DNA from: Candidatus Peribacteria bacterium
GTDB lineage: Bacteria > Patescibacteriota > Gracilibacteria > Peribacterales > Peribacteraceae
Assembly (NCBI GenBank): GCA_018652265.1
Contig: JABICL010000023.1
Coordinates: 1 to 36,512 of the forward strand
Direction: 5' to 3'
DNA: 36,512 nt
Shown: piece after piece, positions 1 to 7,187 of the stretch
Numbering within the stretch: the stretch's first letter is position 1
Layout: each line of letters begins with the position of its first letter
The notes under the pieces: generated by a model
What the model saw: only the letters and a program-made list of their open reading frames with translations
The model's database searches: none
Told to the model about the DNA's origin: nothing
Position numbers and translations under genes: made by a program

Positions 1-41
1 AATATTTTTCCATACGACGTAGCTTGAGTAATTTGCACAAC

Positions 42-47
42 AAGGTG
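42..47 (+). promoter_or_regulatory. Shine-Dalgarno-like site of prfA
   Basis: AAGGTG ends five bases before the ATG at 53. It favours that start over the ATG at 62. Most other genes in the window lack such a site, which makes this one informative. Confidence 0.5.
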
Positions 48-52
48 TTATT

Positions 53-1105
53 ATGTGCACAATGCTCAAACAAATCGAGGAAATAATGGCGGAATATGAA
101 GGCCTACAAAAAGAACTCTCCAATCCAGATATCGTCACAAATCCATCTGAGCTTAAACGCGTCGGCAGGAGAATTTCGGAAATAGAAAAAATTATTCCAG
201 TATTCAAAGAATACAAAAAATGTCAGACATCTATAGATGATGTAGAAAGCATGAAAGATGATCCTGATCTTCTTAAACTTGCAGAAGAAGATGCAAATAA
301 AGCGAGGAAAAGAATGCCAGAGCTAGAAGAGTCAATAAAAGTATTTCTAATACCAAAAGATCCAAATGATGAGCGTTCAGTTATCTTAGAAGTGCGCGCA
401 GGAACAGGAGGAGAAGAGGCTGCACTTTTCGCTGCTGAACTTCTACGTATGTATATGAAGTATGCAGAAGATAAAGGATGGACTCCTGAACTTTTTGATA
501 AGAAGGATGCAGAAGCAGGTGGCATAAAAGAGGCAGTAGTAAAAATAGATGGAGATGAAGTTTATGGTCATCTGAAATTTGAAAGTGGAGTACATAGAGT
601 TCAGCGTGTTCCTTCTACAGAAAGCCAAGGCAGACTTCATACTTCTGCTGCAAGTGTTGCGATAATGCCTGAGGCAGAAGAAGTAGATATAAATATAAAA
701 CCGGAGGATATAAAAGTAGATGTATTTAGAAGTTCTGGCCCTGGAGGACAAAGTGTAAATACTACAGATTCTGCAGTCAGACTTACCTATCTTCCTACAA
801 ATACAGTAGTTATATGTCAGGATGAGAAATCTCAGCTAAAGAACAAAAACAAAGCTATGAGCATTTTACGAAGTCGTTTGTATGCAGAGGAGCAGGAACG
901 CCTTGCAAAAGAGCGTGGAGATATGCGTGCTGGACAAATAGGCTCAGGAGACAGATCAGAAAAAATTCGCACATATAACTATCCACAGGACAGAGTTACA
1001 GATCATAGGATAAAAGTTAACTTCAGCAATTTGCCTGGAATCCTTGAAGGAAATTTGGAGGGAATTGTAGAGAAGCTGAGAGAGGCAGATAGGGAGATAG
1101 AATAA
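53..1105 (+). CDS. prfA: Peptide chain release factor 1 (RF1)
   Basis: Class I release factor that reads UAA and UAG on the ribosome and triggers peptidyl-tRNA hydrolysis. At 350 residues it is the usual RF1 length. The catalytic loop GPGGQS has GGQ at residues 231-233, and the stop-codon-reading tripeptide is PST at 187-189, in the VPSTESQGR context. This is the PxT class of RF1, not the SPF of RF2. The start at 53 is supported by AAGGTG at 42-47, five bases upstream. A second ATG at 62 would also give a typical RF1 N-terminus. Its modifying enzyme PrmC, often adjacent to prfA in bacteria, lies about 6.7 kb away here, with envelope genes between. As the only release factor seen, it fits the window's exclusive use of TAA/TAG stops. 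Confidence 0.97.
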   Translation: MCTMLKQIEEIMAEYEGLQKELSNPDIVTNPSELKRVGRRISEIEKIIPVFKEYKKCQTSIDDVESMKDDPDLLKLAEEDANKARKRMPELEESIKVFLIPKDPNDERSVILEVRAGTGGEEAALFAAELLRMYMKYAEDKGWTPELFDKKDAEAGGIKEAVVKIDGDEVYGHLKFESGVHRVQRVPSTESQGRLHTSAASVAIMPEAEEVDINIKPEDIKVDVFRSSGPGGQSVNTTDSAVRLTYLPTNTVVICQDEKSQLKNKNKAMSILRSRLYAEEQERLAKERGDMRAGQIGSGDRSEKIRTYNYPQDRVTDHRIKVNFSNLPGILEGNLEGIVEKLREADREIE

Positions 1106-1108
1106 AAA

Positions 1109-1143
1109 TGCCACACTTCGACTTCGCTCAGTATGACACTTTT
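1109..1143. repeat. REP-like imperfect palindrome between convergent genes
   Basis: The element runs TGCCACACT, a core reading TCGACTTCGCTC, then AGTATGACA. The arms can pair with two mismatches. From memory, the CTTCGACTTCGCTCAG type of core recurs as a dispersed intergenic repeat in many unrelated bacteria; this was not searched. It fills the gap between the prfA stop and the stop of the minus-strand lipoprotein and is followed by a short T-rich run, so it may also act as a transcription barrier. Confidence 0.55.
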
Positions 1144-1165
1144 ATTTACTAATAATTTCAATACT

Positions 1166-1669
1166 TTATTGAACTTCTTCTTCCTCTGGCTCAGGAAATT
1201 CTGCTGGAGCTTCTCCTTCTTCTGCGACCTGACACCTTACGTCCCCTTCTCTATCTACGCACATAACATCAGTTTTTCTGTCTTCATCGGTGTCAAAGAA
1301 GCAACAAACCCTTGTCTTCGAACATTTTTCTCCAGTTTCTGCACAATCTCTCTGGCATGCATTATTTCTACATAAGAAATTATTTCCACAATCAGCATCT
1401 TCTTCACATTCCATACTACATACACCAGGCACATCTTTAGTAGCATTCTTACATATAAGACCATCTATACAGTTTTTTGTTTTCCAACATTGTCCATTTC
1501 TCTCTTGATTTTCAAATACTAGCCTTTCAGCTTTTTTTGCTTCTTCTACTTTCTCACTTCCTTCAGGACCATCAGAACTTTCTATTTGCCAAGAAGTAGG
1601 ACTACTACATGCGGAAATAAAAATTATTAATGAAAGATACGACACGATCTTCGCAATTTTGCGATTCAT
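1166..1669 (-). CDS. Cys-rich secreted lipoprotein, unknown function
   Basis: A 167-residue protein. I chose the ATG at 1669, giving a lipoprotein signal: basic MNRK, a hydrophobic stretch, then a lipobox ending ISAC with Cys21. The open frame extends 30 codons upstream into the neighbouring gene, but that extension is Ser/Thr/Trp-rich and would bury the signal. The mature part has an acidic linker and then about 14 cysteines in roughly 85 residues, with spacings such as CxxxxxCxxGLxC and CxxDxDCGxxxxC that recall small disulfide knots of the Dickkopf or WAP kind. The tail is Glu/Pro-rich. It should sit on the outer face of the membrane. It follows the DUF378 gene by 29 bases on the same strand, so the two probably form an operon. 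Function not recognised. Confidence 0.8.
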   Translation of the reverse strand: MNRKIAKIVSYLSLIIFISACSSPTSWQIESSDGPEGSEKVEEAKKAERLVFENQERNGQCWKTKNCIDGLICKNATKDVPGVCSMECEEDADCGNNFLCRNNACQRDCAETGEKCSKTRVCCFFDTDEDRKTDVMCVDREGDVRCQVAEEGEAPAEFPEPEEEEVQ

Positions 1670-1698
1670 AATAAAGATTGGGGAAAATCTAATAAAAA

Positions 1699-1983
1699 TT
1701 ACATTGGAGGCATGCCACCACCTTGTGGAGGTTGTGGTGCTTGAGGAGGAGTTGCACATGAGCCGCTCTCGCAGGATCCTTTTTTACAACATCCGCACAT
1801 AGCAACTAAGCCCATAACACCAGCAGCACCAACTGCTATGTATACGATTCTTTCTATCATTGGAAATGATCCAACCAATGCAGAAACGAGATTAAAATCG
1901 AAAAGTCCTACAAGTCCCCAGTTTATGGCACCAACCAAAACTAGAACTTTGCAGACCTTACAACAACAACTTTTTTTACACAT
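1699..1983 (-). CDS. DUF378 family small membrane protein
   Basis: A 94-residue protein with two membrane spans. The first contains the DUF378 hallmark (VLVGAINWGLVGLFDFNLV) and the second is IERIVYIAVGAAGVMGLVAM. Both ends carry extra cysteines (KKSCCCKVCK at the N-terminus, CGCCKKGSC after span 2) plus a Pro/Gly-rich tail. These Cys clusters are not part of the usual DUF378 core and might bind metal or anchor disulfides; that is inference. The family function is unknown. It is probably co-transcribed with the lipoprotein downstream. Confidence 0.85.
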   Translation of the reverse strand: MCKKSCCCKVCKVLVLVGAINWGLVGLFDFNLVSALVGSFPMIERIVYIAVGAAGVMGLVAMCGCCKKGSCESGSCATPPQAPQPPQGGGMPPM

Positions 1984-2010
1984 AAATTGCGTGGTTAAGA
2001 ATTAATAAGA

Positions 2011-2033
2011 CTTAAATGATTATCGTATTTAAG
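2011..2033. promoter_or_regulatory. Inverted repeat upstream of DUF378 gene
   Basis: CTTAAAT and ATTTAAG are perfect 7-base arms separated by nine bases. The repeat lies 27 bases upstream of the DUF378 start on the minus strand, a position suited to an operator. No regulator is known, and an AT-rich palindrome of this size could arise by chance. Confidence 0.25.
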
Positions 2034-2116
2034 CTTCAGCATGTAAATGGCGTATATGTTGACTGATTTGGCAAATGTTTAATATTTTATATAAGATAAA
2101 TTCAGGTATTTTGTTG

Positions 2117-2122
2117 TATAAT
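2117..2122 (+). promoter_or_regulatory. -10 box (TATAAT) for tRNA-Gln
   Basis: A perfect TATAAT lies 12 bases before the first base of the mature tRNA, about where a -10 box would sit for a very short leader. No good -35 sequence is seen at 16-18 bases upstream. Confidence 0.45.
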
Positions 2123-2134
2123 GACATGGAACAA

Positions 2135-2209
2135 TGGGGAGTAGCCAAGTGGTAAGGCAGCGGGTTTTGATCCCGTCATTCGGGGGTTCGAATCCCTCCT
2201 CCCCAGCCA
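2135..2209 (+). tRNA. tRNA-Gln (anticodon TTG), CCA encoded
   Basis: A full cloverleaf can be drawn. The acceptor stem is TGGGGAG/CTCCCCA, the D-arm is GCC AAGTGGTAA GGC, the anticodon stem closes the loop TTTTGAT (anticodon TTG, reading CAA and probably CAG), and the T-arm is GGGGG TTCGAAT CCCTC. The discriminator is G, followed by an encoded CCA. The overall sequence closely matches bacterial tRNA-Gln. Confidence 0.97.
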
Positions 2210-2224
2210 AGTTGAATTTAAAAC

Positions 2225-2266
2225 AAAACCCGATACGGTCGTCCTAGAGGACGAGTATCGGGTTTT
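2225..2266. terminator. Long hairpin, probable bidirectional terminator
   Basis: AAAACCCGATAC (2225-2236) pairs perfectly with GTATCGGGTTTT (2255-2266). Inside, TCGTCC and GGACGA form a second stem around a TAGA loop, with a GG bulge. On the plus strand it lies just after the tRNA and ends in TTTT. On the minus strand the trailing sequence is GGGTTTTGTTTT, a better U-tract. It may therefore end both the tRNA transcript and transcripts coming from the radical SAM side. Confidence 0.8.
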
Positions 2267-2559
2267 CCAGAAAGAGTAACATTGGATCATCTCTGCCTTG
2301 CCTTCCGATTTGAAAAAACGAAAGACGCGCCGTAGACCACGATTAACACAACGAGTACTAATATTGTTTCCCTCATGTCCTATTTGCCCTTCCCTTTCTA
2401 TGTAAGTGAAGGATGTAAGAGAAGCATGAAACCCACAAAATCATTGCAACAGGATCTTTGGATAGCAATTCGAACATCATATTTACCCTTGTATTCAGAA
2501 GGAACGAAACTCTTTTGTACATTAGAGCACTTAGTTAAAAGGATGTCCAATATTTTTGT
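2267..2559. other. Gene-poor interval; possible 29-codon membrane peptide on minus strand
   Basis: No convincing gene is seen in this interval. On the minus strand, 2376 to 2287 reads as a 29-residue peptide: MRET, a hydrophobic span (ILVLVVLIVVYGASFVF), then the basic tail SNRKARQR. That layout suits a tiny single-pass membrane protein, and it precedes the minus-strand-competent terminator. However, its stop is TGA, which no confident gene in this window uses, and 17 hydrophobic codons can arise by chance. A 62-codon plus-strand frame at 2375-2563 has no recognisable features. Confidence 0.3.
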
Positions 2560-3450
2560 CTAAACCGACACATACTGTCCACAATTACTCCCTATCTCGT
2601 TTTCTTCGAGCTCTCCTATGCTCACTATCACATCAAACCCCTTACTTTTTAGATCAGAAACTAATACGCCTACAGAAGATTCATCATGTGGATCTAGGGC
2701 ACTGCTGAGATCATTTTTCTCTGCATTTCCTGTGGGATTAAGCGGAGTTAGTTTTACCAAGAATTTATCTGGAGAGAAATGTTTTTCTATTACATCTGCT
2801 TCTACTGGATAATCTTCCATCATTACAAAATTCAAAGTGATTTTCCTATCTCCCGGAACATAAAAAGACTCCCCATACTCCCCTATCTCCTCAAAGGACA
2901 TTTTTGGAATTGGGATTAGAACATCCCTTTTATCCATATCAGTCGTATGTATAGAGAACTGCATTTGGAACTTTCCATCACCATATAATTCATTTTTTAT
3001 ATCTCTAAGAGGATCAAAGAATTTCATATAATTCTGAGGTCCTATACTAGAAACCGAAGGAATTATATTCGGAGCATCATATCTGATCGGAAGCTCTCTA
3101 AGCACTTCTAGAACTGCAGAATTGAAAGCTGGCTCCCCCATCCTAGTAAATTGAATCTTGAATTTCTCTGTATCTACTTTTCCTTCAGGAAATCTCTTAT
3201 CTACCAAATAATCTATTTGTTCTAAGATTTCATCTTTTGTCATTTTTCCACTAAATTTCTTACCAGCATCACACATCAGACATCTTGCAGGGCAACCTAC
3301 TAGGCATGAAATTATGATCACCCATTTTTCCTTACGTGTAAGCGGTGGTTGAACTGATTCTGCAAATTCAATCTGGCCTTTTTCCAGCTCTGCAATGTAA
3401 ACCTTAGCCAATTCATCCTTGCCTACTTCTCGTATTATTTTCACTGGCAT
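2560..3450 (-). CDS. RlmN/Cfr-like radical SAM protein
   Basis: A 296-residue radical SAM enzyme. The 4Fe-4S motif CxxxCxxC is at Cys53, Cys57 and Cys60 (GCPARCLMC). The rest follows the RlmN/Cfr plan: the SAM-binding segment TRMGEPAFN, the SIHTTDxDKRDVLIPIP segment matching the SLHA...R..LMPI motif, KLTPLNPTGN, and a C-terminal GSNCGQ whose Cys290 aligns with the methyl-carrying cysteine of RlmN. The family methylates C2 or C8 of adenosines in 23S rRNA or tRNA. Two differences stand out. The protein lacks much of the N-terminal accessory domain. The second catalytic cysteine, normally seven residues before the cluster, is Ile46; the nearest cysteine is Cys49. It may be a paralog with another substrate, so I do not call it rlmN. 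Confidence 0.82.
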   Translation of the reverse strand: MPVKIIREVGKDELAKVYIAELEKGQIEFAESVQPPLTRKEKWVIIISCLVGCPARCLMCDAGKKFSGKMTKDEILEQIDYLVDKRFPEGKVDTEKFKIQFTRMGEPAFNSAVLEVLRELPIRYDAPNIIPSVSSIGPQNYMKFFDPLRDIKNELYGDGKFQMQFSIHTTDMDKRDVLIPIPKMSFEEIGEYGESFYVPGDRKITLNFVMMEDYPVEADVIEKHFSPDKFLVKLTPLNPTGNAEKNDLSSALDPHDESSVGVLVSDLKSKGFDVIVSIGELEENEIGSNCGQYVSV

Positions 3451-3519
3451 AAATTACCATCTGTTAGCCATTTTTCCTATATTTCTGGTAAGATTATCGA
3501 TATTCAATGTGAGCAATAT

Positions 3520-3532
3520 TACAATTTACAAT
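3520..3532 (+). promoter_or_regulatory. Possible -10 boxes just before the first pilin gene
   Basis: Two overlapping TACAAT boxes (3520-3525 and 3527-3532) end 7 to 14 bases before the ATG at 3540. If used, the transcript would have almost no leader. No Shine-Dalgarno is visible. The next gene has TATAAT in the same relative place. Confidence 0.3.
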
Positions 3533-3539
3533 AAACAAT

Positions 3540-4490
3540 ATGAATATATATAAGCATCACAAGGGATTTACTCTAATAGAACTGGTGCTTGCAATTGGAA
3601 TAATGTCTGCGCTCGCAGGAATAGTTGTATCTACAATCTCTCCCGCAGAAACGATGCAAAAAGTAAAAGACCTTGGAAGAAAGAGTGATTCCAAACAAAT
3701 GCAAACTGCTCTTTTTCAGGTATTACTAGATCATGGTAGTCATGATGATTTTAATTTCCCAGAAGGAGAAGATAATGCAAAGCCAATTTGCAAACCGGGT
3801 ATAGATAGTACTGAATGTACAAATCTTGGCGGATTAGTTTTATCCGGTCTTTCAGAACACATTACAGAAATTCCAATAGACTCAATTATCCCAGAAGATG
3901 AAAAATGCACAGGTTATATGGCTTACCAACACGCAGGTAGAGTGCATGTATTTTCTCCAAACTTAGGAAAAAGATCTGGTGACTCTCCAGAAGGCACTTG
4001 TAGTTCAGAAGAAGAATCTGGCGGATCATCTTCATCTTCCTCAGAAAAAGAATTTTGTTTCGAATCTTGTATAACAGACCTAGTCTCCAAAAATAATGGA
4101 AGCGTAGGAGATATAGCAATCTCACAACCTTATGAATCCGATACAATAGATATAAATTTGAAAACTGATGAAAATTGGCATTTGATCAAATCTTATTTAG
4201 ATTTAGCTCTAGATATTGGAAACATTCCTGTGAATAACAAAAATAACCCTAAGCTGAGTAAATTTAAATATAATGAAACTCATAATCCAAAAGCACAAGA
4301 ATACACATACGAAATAGATTCATCTGAATTTACCTGTGGAAATGAATATTTCTTTGCAATTAATTCAAATACACACAAATATATAAATGGAAAAAGGAAA
4401 AAGAAAGATGTCTCCTGGGGAGATGGAACGAGCTTTGGTGGAACTAATGGTGCTACTTATTTCTCGTGCACCATAGATTGTTGCGAATAA
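3540..4490 (+). CDS. Prepilin-like secreted protein, short paralog
   Basis: A 316-residue protein with a type IV prepilin N-terminus: HHKGFTLIELVLAIGIMSAL. Cleavage is expected after Gly9, with Phe10 becoming N-terminal and Glu14 at +5. Residues to about 145 form a pilin-like head with the Cys pairs PICKPG...ECTNLGG and a CTGYMAY segment. A Ser/Glu-rich linker (about 150-170) leads to a C-terminal domain from about 173 with an FCFESC start, FKYNETHNPKAQEYTYEID, SWGDGTSFGG, and a CxxDCC end. Both the head and the C-terminal domain recur in the next gene. It would be handled by a prepilin peptidase and type IV pilus or type II-like assembly; no assembly genes are in the window. It may be a minor pilin or adhesin tip. 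Confidence 0.85.
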   Translation: MNIYKHHKGFTLIELVLAIGIMSALAGIVVSTISPAETMQKVKDLGRKSDSKQMQTALFQVLLDHGSHDDFNFPEGEDNAKPICKPGIDSTECTNLGGLVLSGLSEHITEIPIDSIIPEDEKCTGYMAYQHAGRVHVFSPNLGKRSGDSPEGTCSSEEESGGSSSSSSEKEFCFESCITDLVSKNNGSVGDIAISQPYESDTIDINLKTDENWHLIKSYLDLALDIGNIPVNNKNNPKLSKFKYNETHNPKAQEYTYEIDSSEFTCGNEYFFAINSNTHKYINGKRKKKDVSWGDGTSFGGTNGATYFSCTIDCCE

Positions 4491-4521
4491 TGGATAAAAT
4501 GGAATTATTTGTAATGATAAG

Positions 4522-4527
4522 TATAAT
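4522..4527 (+). promoter_or_regulatory. Possible -10 box (TATAAT) for the second pilin gene
   Basis: A perfect TATAAT ends 12 bases before the ATG at 4540, in the 49-base gap after the first pilin. A start site 6-7 bases downstream would give a nearly leaderless message. No Shine-Dalgarno is present. The second pilin may therefore have its own promoter. Confidence 0.35.
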
Positions 4528-4539
4528 TATTAACAAAAT

Positions 4540-6360
4540 ATGAAGAAATTTAATTCATTTATAGAAATAAAAAATGGCTTCACTCTGCTAGAAATCATAC
4601 TTGCAACGGGAGTAATGTCTGTTTTGGCTGGAATAACTATTGCCACAGTTGCTCCAGGTGAAATTTTTTTGAAAGTAAGAGATGCAGAAAGAAAGCATTC
4701 AGCAAAACAAATCGAAAATGCCTTACATCAAATACTAGTGGATTATGATAGCTATGTTACAGGAGTGACATCAATTCCTAGTGGAGAAGAAAATGCAAAA
4801 CCCATTTGTAAAGAAGGTGTAAGTGCCACGGATTGCAATAGCCTTGGTGCGATATCTTTATCTAACCTATCAACAGAATATATTGCAGAAATTCCTGTCG
4901 ATCACATTATATCGGAATCTGAGCAATGTACGGGGTATATGGCTTATAAATTAGTCGATAGAGTACATGTATTTTCTGCGAATTTAGGAAAAATACCAGA
5001 AAATGATCCAGATGGAGTTTGTGGAGGACCATTGTGTGGCAATGGCACAATCGATAATGAAGAGGAATGTGATGATGGCAATGACATAGATGATGATGTT
5101 TGCAACAATTCTTGTGAAACTTCGTGTGGTAATGGAATTTTGAATTCAGGAGAATCATGTGATGATGGAAATACATCTAATTCAGATGGGTGTTCATCTA
5201 CGTGCGAATTGGAAACAACATTTACATGTAGTGGAGAGCCTAGCTTTTGTATAAGTACAAATAGTCTAGATGCATATTGGCCAATGGATGAAGGATCTGG
5301 AGAATATATAAACAATTCTTTGGGATCAGGCAATCTAGCACGCAAAAGCTCTTGGGCACACTGGGTAACAGATGTACCATCAAATACAAATAGTAATTAT
5401 GCATTAGATTTGCGATCTGGAGCAGGATATTTATGGGTAAATGGAACTTTTCCACTAATGGATGGAGATCAGACCTTTATGATTTGGGCAAAGCCAAAAT
5501 ACTCTAGTGGAACCAGATGGCTATGGTCTGACCTTGGTTATTATAATGATAGCAAAAGTATGATTGGAATAAGATTCAAAAATTATAAATTTGAAATGGT
5601 AGCGAAAGATGATTATGCAAATTCTGCTATTGCATCTACAAATACATTGGAATTAAACAATTGGTATCATATAGCTGGAGTAAAGGAAGGAAACAGTGTA
5701 AAAATTTATTTAAATGGCGCTTTGCAGGATTCAGATACAGGATCACCAAATTCATTAGGCACTATAAATACAAATGGAAATACGACACCTTCAATTGGCA
5801 GAGCAGCAACATCAGGAGGAGTTTTCCCTGGAACAATTGATGAAGCAATGGTTTATAGTCGTGCTTTAAGTGATCAAGAAATATTGAATATATATAATGG
5901 GCCAAACGGTTCATCATCTGAATCTACAGAAGATGACTTCTGTTATGAACCATGTACTACCACATTCTTTGCAGGGCAAACTATAGATGTGGGAGATGTA
6001 ACTGTGTATCAGACATCAGGATCAAATGATGTATATGTTAAATTTGCAACCGAGGATGATTGGGAGATAGAAGAAACGCAAATGCATTTTGGCGAAAATG
6101 TAAGCAATATACCGCAAACCGGCGGAGGGAATCCAAAGCCTGGACAATTTGATTACAAACAAGAACATAGCCCAGCAGTACAAGAATATATTTATACAAT
6201 TGATGAATCTGAATTCACATGTGGAACAGATTATATTTTTGCAGCACATGGAGATGTAATTTCACCAGGAGAATCAGAAGGTGCCTGGGGAGATGGTAAT
6301 GATTTTTCTGGCCCAAATTGGGCTACCTACTTCTCATGCAATATACAATGTTGCAATTAG
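4540..6360 (+). CDS. Prepilin-like protein with DUF4215 and LamG modules, long paralog
   Basis: A 606-residue protein with prepilin signal NGFTLLEIILATGVMS: Gly13/Phe14 cleavage, Glu18 at +5. Residues 1-155 are clearly paralogous to the preceding protein (shared ENAKPICK, CTGYMAY, RVHVFS.NLGK). Two DUF4215-type Cys modules follow at about 166-223 (CGNGTIDNEEECDDGN and CGNGILNSGESCDDGN). A LamG/concanavalin-like sandwich spans about 243-454 (LDAYWPMDEGSG start, NNWYHIAGVKEGNSVKIYLNG, ending SRALSDQEILNIY). After a Ser-rich linker the C-terminal domain (465-606) matches that of the short paralog. LamG domains commonly bind glycans or proteins, so this is probably an adhesive pilin. The DUF4215 modules match those of the giant protein downstream. 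Its TAG overlaps the stop of the convergent flavoprotein gene in the bases TTAG. Confidence 0.87.
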   Translation: MKKFNSFIEIKNGFTLLEIILATGVMSVLAGITIATVAPGEIFLKVRDAERKHSAKQIENALHQILVDYDSYVTGVTSIPSGEENAKPICKEGVSATDCNSLGAISLSNLSTEYIAEIPVDHIISESEQCTGYMAYKLVDRVHVFSANLGKIPENDPDGVCGGPLCGNGTIDNEEECDDGNDIDDDVCNNSCETSCGNGILNSGESCDDGNTSNSDGCSSTCELETTFTCSGEPSFCISTNSLDAYWPMDEGSGEYINNSLGSGNLARKSSWAHWVTDVPSNTNSNYALDLRSGAGYLWVNGTFPLMDGDQTFMIWAKPKYSSGTRWLWSDLGYYNDSKSMIGIRFKNYKFEMVAKDDYANSAIASTNTLELNNWYHIAGVKEGNSVKIYLNGALQDSDTGSPNSLGTINTNGNTTPSIGRAATSGGVFPGTIDEAMVYSRALSDQEILNIYNGPNGSSSESTEDDFCYEPCTTTFFAGQTIDVGDVTVYQTSGSNDVYVKFATEDDWEIEETQMHFGENVSNIPQTGGGNPKPGQFDYKQEHSPAVQEYIYTIDESEFTCGTDYIFAAHGDVISPGESEGAWGDGNDFSGPNWATYFSCNIQCCN

Positions 6361-7187
6361 CTTAAATATTTATCTACTTCCATAGCAGTTTTTAGTGCAT
6401 CTCCAGTGGAGATATGTACTTGTCTATATTTGCCGCCTTTTGCATCTCCCACAATATATAGGCCTTCTTGATTTTCGATTTCAAAAGGAAGGCAAGGATC
6501 TCTTCCTATTGCAATTAATGCAGCATCATATTCAAATTCCGCTTCAGAGGTTATAACTACTACGTTTTTATCATCAAGCTTAACCTCTTTTATTTCCTGA
6601 TTTTTGTGCATAGAAATTCCCAATTTTTCTGCTCTTTCTAGAAGTAATGGTAAACACGAAAATTCTCCTCTAGTAACAATTTCTGGCTCAAATCCCCTAT
6701 TCTTTAAATTTAGAGAATAATCAAATCCTGCATCACCCCCTCCTATCACAATAACTTTTTTAATATCACTAACCTCAATCAAATCCTCTATTTCATAAAA
6801 TGCTTTTTCATTTTTTTCTAAATCATCTATTTCAGGTAAATCTAATTTCTTTGGAATAGTTCCAGTCGCGACTATTACAGTTTTTGATTTATAAACATTT
6901 TGATTTGTTTTTATTTCAAAAACATCTTCTTTTTTTATATCAATCACCTCCTCTTTTACCACACATATATTTTGTTCTTCTAATTGCTTCTTGAAAACTT
7001 CTATCAAATCATTTCCTATCATTCCACTTCCAACTCCCACATAGTTTTCTATAAGATTTGCATTACGAAGAAGTCCTCCTACTTTCTCTTTTTCAAAAAG
7101 AATTACATTACGACCAGATCTTTTTAATTGTATCGCTGCAACTATTCCTGCAGGACCAGCGCCAATAATTATGCAGTCATAAATCAT
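6357..7187 (-). CDS. Thioredoxin-reductase-like flavoprotein lacking CxxC
   Basis: A 276-residue, two-dinucleotide-domain oxidoreductase of the thioredoxin reductase fold. The FAD loop is GAGPAG at 9-14, the ATG segment of the FAD domain is VIVATGTIPKK, the NAD(P)H loop is GGGDAG at 149-154, and the C-terminal FAD motif is YIVGDAKGG. The redox CxxC that precedes the second loop in thioredoxin reductases is absent: the corresponding stretch is AFYEIEDLIEV. It is therefore more likely a ferredoxin/flavodoxin-NADP reductase-type enzyme or one with another acceptor. Its ATG directly follows the TAA of the upstream isochorismatase-like gene, so the pair is translationally coupled. At 276 residues it is slightly shorter than typical TrxR (about 310). 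Confidence 0.85.
   Translation of the reverse strand: MIYDCIIIGAGPAGIVAAIQLKRSGRNVILFEKEKVGGLLRNANLIENYVGVGSGMIGNDLIEVFKKQLEEQNICVVKEEVIDIKKEDVFEIKTNQNVYKSKTVIVATGTIPKKLDLPEIDDLEKNEKAFYEIEDLIEVSDIKKVIVIGGGDAGFDYSLNLKNRGFEPEIVTRGEFSCLPLLLERAEKLGISMHKNQEIKEVKLDDKNVVVITSEAEFEYDAALIAIGRDPCLPFEIENQEGLYIVGDAKGGKYRQVHISTGDALKTAMEVDKYLS

Noticed and set aside
443-751. 102-codon frame antisense to prfA
   Set aside because: Lies wholly within well-conserved RF1 coding sequence and its protein is low-complexity Tyr/Ile/Phe-rich.
1670-1759. N-terminal extension of the Cys-rich lipoprotein
   Set aside because: It would place 30 residues of Ser/Thr/Trp-rich sequence before a clear lipoprotein signal and would overlap the DUF378 gene.
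2375-2563. 62-codon plus-strand frame overlapping the end of the radical SAM gene
   Set aside because: No motif, signal or span; the composition is unremarkable and the frame ends within the opposite gene's stop.
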